Shown piece by piece: positions 34,213-40,655 of a DNA stretch of 64,000 bases. Under the pieces are notes generated by a model. It did no database searches. It had not been told where the DNA came from and saw only the letters and a list, made by a program, of their open reading frames with translations. The stretch comes from CAWCHZ01 sp963795555. Lineage in GTDB: Bacteria; Actinomycetota; Thermoleophilia; Solirubrobacterales; Solirubrobacteraceae. The translations under genes and the position numbers were made by a program. Position 1 is the first letter of the stretch. Each line of letters starts with the position of its first letter. Where the stretch lies: positions 496,001-560,000 of the forward strand of contig CAWCHZ010000002.1 of assembly GCA_963795555.1 (NCBI GenBank). Reading direction: 5' to 3'.

Positions 34213-35571
34213 ATGCTGGCGATGGCGGAGCCGACGACGGTCGAGGCGTGGCTCGCCGCCGCGCGAGCGGCAGACGATGCCGAGCAAGACCTCGCGGCCA
34301 CGCGGGCGGCCTTCCTGGACGCCCATGCGGATGACATCTACGCGAGTTTGCAGGCGGACGCGCGAGCCCCCTTGCGGGCGGACGCGCTCGTCGCGCTGGC
34401 GGCCGAGCGCTTTCCGGGGCTGGTCGCGACGCCAGCCGAGGTGGCCGCCGACGCGCGGCGGCCGCTCGCCCAGAAGACCGGCGTCGAGCGGTCCCACGCC
34501 CAGTTCTTCGCTGCACTGCTGGAGTCGCCGCGCGCCGGTTGCGCCCTGCTGGCCGCGATGGCGCGGCCGCGCCCGGAGAGCGCCGAGCAACTGGCGGGAT
34601 ACCGCGCGCGGGGGCACGCCGATCTGGGCGTCGCACGGGTCGAGCGTCGCGGCGCGGTCGGCCATGTCTTCCTCACCAACGACGCCTACCTGAACGCCGA
34701 GGACGACGACACCAACCGGGCGCTCGAGACGGCCATCGACCTCGTCCTGCTGGACCCAGCCAGCAGCGTGGGAGTGCTGCGGGGCGGGCGCTGCTCGCAT
34801 CCCCGCTACGCCGGTGCGCCCGTGTTCAGCGCCGGCATCAACCTGACAGCGCTCTACGAGGGACGGATCTCGTACATGTTCTTCCTCGAGCGTGAGCTCG
34901 GCTACGTCTCCAAGCTCTACCGCGGGCTGAGCGCCCACGGCGATGAGCCGGCGGTCGAGAAGCCCTGGATCGCCGCTGTCGAGCGCTTCGCGATCGGCGG
35001 GGGCTGCCAGCTGCTGCTGGTGATGGATCACGTCATCGCCGAGCGCGGCGCGAGGATCACCCTGCCGGCGGGACGGGAGGGGATCATCCCGGGCGCGTCC
35101 AACCTGCGCCTGACGCGCTCGGTCGGTCCCCGCCTGGCGCGCCAGCTGCTCTACATGGACGCCGCGCTTGTGGCGGGCTCGCCGCAGGCGGCGGCGCTGT
35201 GCGACGAGGTCGTGGAGGCCGACGAGATCGAGGCGGCGATCGGTACCGCGGCCGCGCGGCTGTGCTCGGGGGGGCTGCTCAGCGTCGCGGCCAACCGGCT
35301 CGGGCTGCGTCTCGGCGAGGAGCCGCTCGAGGACTTTCGCCGTTACATGGCCTTCTACGCGCGCGAGCAGGCCGACTGCCTGCTCAGCCCCCAGCTCGTC
35401 GCGAACCTGGAGCGCAATTGGATTGGGCGGGCCCGTGAGCGCGACGGCGAGGCCGGGTGGAGCCGGGGCGCGCGCACGCGCGACGGCGAGACCGGGTGGG
35501 GCCGGGGCGCGGGCGCGCGCGACGGCGAGGCTGAGCGGGCCCGGGGCGCCCGCGAGCGCGTGGGGCGCTGA
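34213..35571 (+). CDS. DpgC-like enoyl-CoA hydratase-family dioxygenase
   Basis: This roughly 452-residue protein has a crotonase fold with a helical N-terminal domain. It matches (3,5-dihydroxyphenyl)acetyl-CoA 1,2-dioxygenase (DpgC) in architecture: WIAAVERFAIGGGCQLLLVMDHV, then LPAGREGIIPGASNLRL. DpgC oxidises an arylacetyl-CoA with O2, without metal or cofactor, to an arylglyoxylate (a 2-oxo acid) and CoA. No DpgA/B/D is nearby, so the natural substrate is open. ATG 34213 has GGTGGAGG seven bases upstream; ATG 34192 is also in frame. The last 45 residues are repeats of a 42-base unit (RDGEAGW...) and not part of the fold. Confidence 0.65.
   Translation: MLAMAEPTTVEAWLAAARAADDAEQDLAATRAAFLDAHADDIYASLQADARAPLRADALVALAAERFPGLVATPAEVAADARRPLAQKTGVERSHAQFFAALLESPRAGCALLAAMARPRPESAEQLAGYRARGHADLGVARVERRGAVGHVFLTNDAYLNAEDDDTNRALETAIDLVLLDPASSVGVLRGGRCSHPRYAGAPVFSAGINLTALYEGRISYMFFLERELGYVSKLYRGLSAHGDEPAVEKPWIAAVERFAIGGGCQLLLVMDHVIAERGARITLPAGREGIIPGASNLRLTRSVGPRLARQLLYMDAALVAGSPQAAALCDEVVEADEIEAAIGTAAARLCSGGLLSVAANRLGLRLGEEPLEDFRRYMAFYAREQADCLLSPQLVANLERNWIGRARERDGEAGWSRGARTRDGETGWGRGAGARDGEAERARGARERVGR
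35438..35560 (+). repeat. Degenerate 42-base tandem repeat, three units
   Basis: Units each start near GCGCGACGGCGAG and encode RDGEAGWSRGAR, RDGETGWGRGAG and RDGEAERARGAR. They make up the C-terminal tail of the DpgC-like protein. Confidence 0.8.
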
Positions 35572-35577
35572 GGCGAG

Positions 35578-36585
35578 GTGTCGACCGCGTCCGCCAATCG
35601 CCTGGCGACCGTCTCGCCCGAGGACGGGGTGCGCGAGCACGAGGTGCGCTGGTCGGAGCTGACGCGGCTGGACGCCAAGCGCAGGGTATACGGCGATGAC
35701 CTGCTGTTCTGCGAGTCCTATCAGGACGCCAGCGACGTGCTCGGCGAGCGGCTCGGCAGCGCGCTGCACCAGGTGGCGGTGGTGCTGATCCGCCCCGATG
35801 CACTGGCCGCCGGGCGTGTCGGGCCGACGCTCGACCTGCTTGCCCAGACCGGCTATCGCCCGGTGCACGCGGTGCGCACCTCGGTGGGTCGACTGGCCTG
35901 CCGCGTGCTCTGGCGCTATCAGCTGAACGCGTCGACGCTCGATCGCCTGGCGATCGGCGATGTCCTGGCCGGGGCCTGCGACTGGGTGGTGGCGCTCGTG
36001 CGCAGCGAGGACGCAGCGGCGATCCCCGCAAGCGTCAGGCTGTCGGCGTCCAAGGGCCCCGCAGTGGCGCACCGCCGCAAGGCGAGCGACCTGCGCACCC
36101 AGCTGGGCTCGCCGAACCCCGTCGTGACCTTCGTCCACATTCCGGACGAGCCCGCCGACATCGTGCGCGATGTCGGCGTGCTGCTCGATCGCCCGGCGCG
36201 ACTGGCCCTCTATCGGTCGCTGGCCAACGCCAGCGCCCCGGACGTCGGCGAGCAGCTGCGCTCGCTCGCCTGGCGGATCCGTCGGCGCACCCAGCCGCTG
36301 GACCTCAACATCGCCGCCGTCATGGCGCGCAGCCTGCGCGCGGTGGAGGCACCGCGTCCACCCGCCCAGCGCAGTTTCGCGCTGCTCGCCCGCAAGCAGC
36401 TGCTCGCGGCGCGCGAGGGCGCCCCGCTGGCCTGGCGGACGCTGGTGGGCAACCTCGAGCGCGCGGCTGTGGCCCTGCCGCCGTGGGATCTCGTGATGCT
36501 GGGTGGCGCCTTCAGCACGCTCATGCGACCGGACAAGCGCAAGCTGATCGAGGGCGCGGCACCCCAGCTGTGGAGCCAGGCGTAG
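35578..36585 (+). CDS. NDP-kinase-like protein with extended C-terminus
   Basis: This 335-residue protein contains a region (about 65-205) resembling nucleoside diphosphate kinase: VAVVLIRPDALAAGRVGPTLDLL (compare the KPD segment of NDK), a Lys/Pro-rich RLSASKGPAVAHRRK stretch, and LGSPNPVVTFVHIPDEPADIV. There His187 sits where NDK has its phospho-histidine. Length is more than twice that of NDK, and the C-terminal 130 residues are unrecognised. It starts six bases after the DpgC-like gene, so the two are one operon. Whether it is an active kinase is uncertain. Confidence 0.55.
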   Translation: MSTASANRLATVSPEDGVREHEVRWSELTRLDAKRRVYGDDLLFCESYQDASDVLGERLGSALHQVAVVLIRPDALAAGRVGPTLDLLAQTGYRPVHAVRTSVGRLACRVLWRYQLNASTLDRLAIGDVLAGACDWVVALVRSEDAAAIPASVRLSASKGPAVAHRRKASDLRTQLGSPNPVVTFVHIPDEPADIVRDVGVLLDRPARLALYRSLANASAPDVGEQLRSLAWRIRRRTQPLDLNIAAVMARSLRAVEAPRPPAQRSFALLARKQLLAAREGAPLAWRTLVGNLERAAVALPPWDLVMLGGAFSTLMRPDKRKLIEGAAPQLWSQA

Positions 36586-36655
36586 TGGCGGCGCAGGGAG
36601 CCCGGGCTACGCGGCCAGGATGGCAAGTTTCATAGCCAATAAAGGATAAGTCACT

Positions 36656-36684
36656 TTGCCGTTGAGCCACCACCGCGATACCAT
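36656..36684 (+). promoter_or_regulatory. Candidate promoter for the E1-alpha/E1-beta/E2 operon
   Basis: TTGCCG (36656-36661) and TACCAT (36679-36684) are 17 bases apart, in an AT-richer gap (36586-36765) about 80 bases before the E1-alpha start. Fits a housekeeping sigma pattern. Untested. Confidence 0.4.
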
Positions 36685-36765
36685 CGGCGGATGGCGCCAG
36701 GGGGCGCCCGTCGGGCGGGAGAGCAGCCTCGACTCAGTTGCCGCGAACGGGGGAGGGACCGGGTC

Positions 36766-37839
36766 ATGAGCGTAACCGAGCTCCATACCACCGATTCGCT
36801 GCATCGGGTGATCGGCGACGGCGAGCGAATCACCGATGGCGACGTCGAGGGGCTCGACGAGGACGACTTCGTCGATCTGTACCGCTCGCTGGTGCTGCTG
36901 CGCACCTTCGACGAGCGCTCGACCGTCTATCAACGCCAGGGGCGCATCGGCACCTACGCGATCTTCTGGGGCCATGAGGCGATCCAGGCCGGCTCGGTCG
37001 CCGCGCTGGCCGCCAAGGACTGGGTCTTTCCAAGCTATCGCGAGTCGGCGATCGGGCTGTTGCGCGGAATTCCGGCCGCGACGTTGTTCTGCTGGTGGCG
37101 CGGGCATCCAGCCGGCTGGTGGCATCCGCCCGACCACAACGTCGCCTCGATCAGCGTGCCGGTTGGCACGCAGGTGCCCCACGCGGCCGGCTTTGCATGG
37201 GGCAGGCGGCTGGATGGCAGCGACGCCTGCGCGATCGCCTATTTCGGCGACGGCGCGACATCGGAGGGAGCCTTCCATGAGGGCGCCAACTTCGCCGCCG
37301 TCATGCGCGCCCCGCTGGTGCTGATGTGTAACAACAACAGCTGGGCGATCTCCACGCCGCTGCACGCCCAGACACGCGCGGCAGCGCTCGCCGACAAGGC
37401 CGTCGGCTATGGAATGCCGGCGATTCGCGTCGATGGCGCCGACGTGCTGGCCGTCTACACCGCCACGCGCGAGGCGCTCGAGCTCGCCCGCGCCGGTGGC
37501 GGTCCGACCTTCATCGAGGCCGTGACCTATCGCTGCGCGCCGCACGCCACCGCCGACGACCCCGAGCGCTACCTCGATCCCGGGTGCGCCGCACGCGCCC
37601 GCGACGAGGAGTGCGTCGGTCGCTACGAGCGCTACCTGCTGCGCCGCGGGCTGCTCAACGACGAGCTGATCGCCGAGATCCGCGAGCACGCCAACCGCGT
37701 CGTGCGCGCCGGCATCGAGACGGCCGAGGCCGAGCCGCCACCGGATCTCGACGAAATCTTCGATCACGCCTTCGCGACATCGCCGCCGAGCTTCGAGCGA
37801 GACATCGCGCAGCTGCGGAGGGTGCTCGGTGCCGCCTGA
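36766..37839 (+). CDS. 2-oxoacid dehydrogenase E1 component, alpha subunit
   Basis: This 357-residue TPP-binding subunit of a branched-chain/pyruvate-type 2-oxoacid dehydrogenase decarboxylates a 2-oxo acid with E1-beta. The TPP motif is AIAYFGDGATSEGAFHEG...NNNSWAIS. VPVGTQVPHAAGFAWG and DGADVLAVYTATREAL are also typical. The phosphorylation-loop-type region YRCAPHATADDPERY is conserved. ATG 36766 follows GGGAGGG by eight bases; the longer frame starting 36691 is unlikely. It heads an operon with E1-beta and E2. Confidence 0.93.
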   Translation: MSVTELHTTDSLHRVIGDGERITDGDVEGLDEDDFVDLYRSLVLLRTFDERSTVYQRQGRIGTYAIFWGHEAIQAGSVAALAAKDWVFPSYRESAIGLLRGIPAATLFCWWRGHPAGWWHPPDHNVASISVPVGTQVPHAAGFAWGRRLDGSDACAIAYFGDGATSEGAFHEGANFAAVMRAPLVLMCNNNSWAISTPLHAQTRAAALADKAVGYGMPAIRVDGADVLAVYTATREALELARAGGGPTFIEAVTYRCAPHATADDPERYLDPGCAARARDEECVGRYERYLLRRGLLNDELIAEIREHANRVVRAGIETAEAEPPPDLDEIFDHAFATSPPSFERDIAQLRRVLGAA

Positions 37840-38911
37840 GCGAGCGCTGGTCGCGGCGGCCTCGCAGCGACCGGCGAGGGAGGCGGAGGCGGTGTCCGAG
37901 CGCACCGGGGAGGCGGTGTCCGAGCGCACGCTGGTGGAGGCGATCAACGACGCCCTGCACGTCGAGATGGAGCGCGACGAGCGCGTGCTCGTGATGGGCG
38001 AGGACGTCGGGCGGCTGGGCGGCGTGTTCCGCGCGACGGCCGGTCTGCAGCGACGCTTCGGCCCCGATCGCTGCATCGACACGCCGTTGGCCGAGGCCGG
38101 CATCCTCGGCACGGCGGTCGGCCTGTGCATGGCGGGCTGGCGGCCGATCTGCGAGATGCAGTACGACGCCTTCAGCTATCCCTGCCTGGACCAGCTGATC
38201 ACGCACGTCAGCCGCTATCGCTGGCGCACGCGCGGCCGCCTGGGGATGCCGATCACGATCCGCATCCCCTACGGCGGCGGGATCCGCGCGCCCGAGCTGC
38301 ACAGCGAGTCCCCCGAGGCCTTCTACTGCCACGTGGCGGGCGTCAAGGTCGCCGTGCCGGCCACACCCGCGGACGCCAAGGGGCTGCTGGCGGCGGCGAT
38401 CCGCGATCCTGACCCGGTCGTCTTCCTGGAGCCCAAGGCGGCCTATCGCAGCCCGGTCGGCCCGGTGCCCGACGGCGAGCACACCGTGGCGCTGGGCAGC
38501 GCGCGCATCGCCCGCGAGGGCGACGACGTGACGATCGTCGCCTACGGAGCGATGGTGCGGGTCGCCGAGCGCGCGGCGCGCGAGCTGGCGCCCGCGATGC
38601 AGGCCGAGGTGATCGACCTGCGCACCCTCAAGCCGCTCGACGAGGAGACGCTGCTGGGCTCGGTGCGCAAGACCGGGCGGCTCGTGATCGTCGCCGAGGC
38701 GCCGCGCACCGGCGGCTACGCGAGCGAGATCTCCGCGCTGGTCGCCGAGCTCGCGCAGGGGGCGCTGCAGGCGCCGATCGCGCGCGTCACCGCGCCCGAC
38801 GTTCCCTACCCCTACGGCCAGCTCGAAGGCGCCTACATGCCGTCGGTCGCGCGCGTCGTCGACGCGGTGGAGCGGATCGTGACGGGATCGTGCCTCACGG
38901 GCGAACGGTGA
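37829..38911 (+). CDS. 2-oxoacid dehydrogenase E1 component, beta subunit
   Basis: This roughly 340-360 residue transketolase-like subunit has ERVLVMGEDVGRLGGVFRAT, DTPLAEAGILGTAVGLCMAGWRPICEMQY and a C-terminal EVIDLRTLKPLDEE. It completes the TPP site with E1-alpha. The start is ambiguous: GTG 37829 overlaps the E1-alpha stop by 11 bases. A 24-base duplication (37886-37929, GAGGCGGTGTCCGAGCGCAC twice) supplies two further in-frame GTG starts, giving VSERT at 37892 and 37916. Conserved sequence begins right after the second copy, so a late start is plausible. Confidence 0.93.
   Translation: MPPERALVAAASQRPAREAEAVSERTGEAVSERTLVEAINDALHVEMERDERVLVMGEDVGRLGGVFRATAGLQRRFGPDRCIDTPLAEAGILGTAVGLCMAGWRPICEMQYDAFSYPCLDQLITHVSRYRWRTRGRLGMPITIRIPYGGGIRAPELHSESPEAFYCHVAGVKVAVPATPADAKGLLAAAIRDPDPVVFLEPKAAYRSPVGPVPDGEHTVALGSARIAREGDDVTIVAYGAMVRVAERAARELAPAMQAEVIDLRTLKPLDEETLLGSVRKTGRLVIVAEAPRTGGYASEISALVAELAQGALQAPIARVTAPDVPYPYGQLEGAYMPSVARVVDAVERIVTGSCLTGER
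37886..37929 (+). repeat. 24-base tandem duplication at the E1-beta start
   Basis: GAGGCGGTGTCCGAGCGCAC occurs at 37886 and 37910. Each copy carries an in-frame GTG, so the duplication may have doubled the start site. Confidence 0.85.
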
Positions 38912-38944
38912 CGATCGTGCCGCCCAGCCGACGGTGAGCGGATC

Positions 38945-39991
38945 GTGGCCTACGAGCTGAAGCTGCCCGATCTGGGCGAGGGGCTAGTCGCCGCCGAGGT
39001 CGTCCGCTGGCTGGTCGGCGAGGGCGAGCAGGTCGAGGAGGACCAGCCGCTGGTCGAGGTCGAGACGGACAAGAGCACGGTCGAGATCCCCTCGCCCGTG
39101 CGCGGCACGGTCGGCTCGATCCTGATCCCCGAGGGCGCCAGCGCGGCGGTCGGCGCGGTGCTGATCGTGATCGACGTGGGAGCTGGCGGGCAGCGTGGAG
39201 CCAGCGGGCAGCGCGACAACGGGACGCTCGCGCCCGCCGGCGGGCAGCGCGACGGTCAGCAGGCCGCCCATGGCGCCCACCACGGCGGCGGCAGTCGCAC
39301 GTTCCCCGGTGGACGCGCGAGCACCGCACCCGGCGCGGAGCTGGTGATCCGTCGCCGTCAGGCCCTCAGCGGGCGCCGGCGCGAGGTCGCCGAGCACTTC
39401 GGGCGCGTGCAGCGCGAGGTGCCGGCGGTGACCTACGTCGAGGAGTGCGACTTCACCACGCTGCTGCTCGAGCGCCGACCGCTGGTGGCGGCGGTGGTCC
39501 GCGCCTGCGCGAGCGCGCTGGCGCAGTTCCCCGAGCTCAACGCGCACCTCGAGCGCCACGAGATCATCGAGTATGAGTCCTGCAACGTCGGCGTCGCCGT
39601 GCAGACCGAGCGGGGGCTCGTGGTTCCGGTGATCCGCAACTGCCGCCGGGCGACCTGCGATGAGCTCGATGCCGAGGTCACGCGGCTGACGACGGCGGCG
39701 CGCGGCGGCCAGCTGCAGGCGCGCGACGCGCGCGGCGCGACATTCACCGTGACGAGCGCGGGCAAGCTCGGCGGCCTGCTCGTGACGCCGCTGATCAACC
39801 AGCCGGAGGTCGCGATCCTCGGTCTGCACCGGATCGCCGAGCGTGCCGTGGTGCGCGAGGGCGCGATCGTCGTGCGTCAGATCGGCAACATCTCGCTGAC
39901 CTTCGACCATCGGGCGGTCGAGGGGATGCGCGCGGCGGCGTTCACGCTCGCGGTGATCGCGCTGCTGGAGGAGGCGACGGGGGTCGGCTGA
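38945..39991 (+). CDS. 2-oxoacid dehydrogenase E2 acyltransferase, no E3-binding domain
   Basis: This 348-residue E2 has a lipoyl domain (residues 1-78) with the lipoylated lysine in EVETDKSTVEI. A 55-residue Gly/Gln/His linker follows, then a catalytic domain from about 135. The peripheral-subunit-binding domain normally between them is absent. The active site reads FDHRAVEGM: the His is kept but the usual Asp of HRxxDG is Glu. The complex may borrow E3 contact from the other E2. GTG 38945 lies 33 bases after E1-beta. Confidence 0.87.
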   Translation: MAYELKLPDLGEGLVAAEVVRWLVGEGEQVEEDQPLVEVETDKSTVEIPSPVRGTVGSILIPEGASAAVGAVLIVIDVGAGGQRGASGQRDNGTLAPAGGQRDGQQAAHGAHHGGGSRTFPGGRASTAPGAELVIRRRQALSGRRREVAEHFGRVQREVPAVTYVEECDFTTLLLERRPLVAAVVRACASALAQFPELNAHLERHEIIEYESCNVGVAVQTERGLVVPVIRNCRRATCDELDAEVTRLTTAARGGQLQARDARGATFTVTSAGKLGGLLVTPLINQPEVAILGLHRIAERAVVREGAIVVRQIGNISLTFDHRAVEGMRAAAFTLAVIALLEEATGVG

Positions 39992-40017
39992 AGCGGCTGG
40001 GCGCGCCCCGGGCTCGT

Positions 40018-40081
40018 GCGATACGGGCGCCGGGAAGGGGTTGCCCGTAGTGACGCTTGCGCCCCAATATCGCTCGATCCC
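40018..40081 (-). repeat. Interspersed hairpin repeat, copy A (minus orientation)
   Basis: Read on the minus strand this 64-base element begins GGGATCGAGCGATATTGGGG and ends CGCCCGTATCGC, as in copies at 44349 and 50595. Its ends GCGATA/TATCGC and GGGGC/GCCC are complementary, so it can fold into a hairpin. It lies between convergent genes (E2 and Lrp), a position fitting a transcription terminator or a REP-type element. Confidence 0.8.
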
Positions 40082-40095
40082 AGGGTGTGCCCACC

Positions 40096-40545
40096 TCATG
40101 AGCCCAGGGAGCTGCTCGCGCCCAGCACGATGAGCGTCTTGGTGCCGGTGATCTTGCCGGTGCGCCGGATGCGATCGACGATGTGCTTGAGCTGGTCGAG
40201 ATCGCTGACGCGCACTCGCACGAGGGCGTCCGGATCGCCGGCGGTGGTGAACGCCTCGACGATCTCGCTCAGACCGGCGACGGTGCTCTCGATGTCGTCG
40301 ACCTGGCTGCTGCCGACGAAGCGCAGCTCGATGAACGCCTCGATCTCTCGGCCGAGCCGTGCGTGGTCGAGCACGGCGCGGTAGCCGACGATGACCCCCA
40401 GTCGCTCGAGGCGATCGATGCGGCGGCTGGCGGCTGCCGGCGAGAGGCCGACGCTGCGCCCGACCTCGCTCGCCGAGCGCCGGCCATCCTGAGTGAGCAG
40501 CTCGAGGATCCGGCGGTCGATCTCGTCGATCTCTGTGCGTGCCAC
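40096..40545 (-). CDS. Lrp/AsnC family transcription regulator
   Basis: This 149-residue protein has a helix-turn-helix (DRRILELLTQDGRRSASEVGRSVGLSPAAASRRIDRLERLGVI) and a RAM ligand domain (VRVRVSDLDQLKHIVDRIR). Lrp-type proteins bind amino acids and control nearby metabolic genes. It is divergent from the AceE-like E1 with a 110-base gap containing inverted repeats, so it probably controls that dehydrogenase operon and itself. Confidence 0.9.
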   Translation of the reverse strand: MARTEIDEIDRRILELLTQDGRRSASEVGRSVGLSPAAASRRIDRLERLGVIVGYRAVLDHARLGREIEAFIELRFVGSSQVDDIESTVAGLSEIVEAFTTAGDPDALVRVRVSDLDQLKHIVDRIRRTGKITGTKTLIVLGASSSLGS

Positions 40546-40557
40546 CTCACGATCCTA

Positions 40558-40590
40558 TTGCAGAAGCTGCAAAGGGAGCAAATATTGTGC
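40558..40590 (+). promoter_or_regulatory. Promoter and Lrp-type operator candidate upstream of the AceE-like gene
   Basis: TTGCAG (40558-40563) and AATATT (40581-40586) are spaced by 17 bases and could be -35/-10. The inverted repeat TTGCA-GAAGC-TGCAA (40558-40572) and the AT-rich partial palindrome GCAAATATTGTGC (40578-40590) overlap them, consistent with Lrp-type control. Confidence 0.5.
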
Positions 40591-40655
40591 GCCTTGAGTG
40601 CATACACCGCGGAAATCGTCGAGGATGCGGCTCCAGTCCAGGCCCGACCGTCGCC

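Noticed and set aside
34213..35571. Ordinary enoyl-CoA hydratase for beta-oxidation
   Set aside because: The protein is about 190 residues longer than a hydratase and has the helical N-terminal domain and motif context of DpgC; the simple hydratase reading is less likely.
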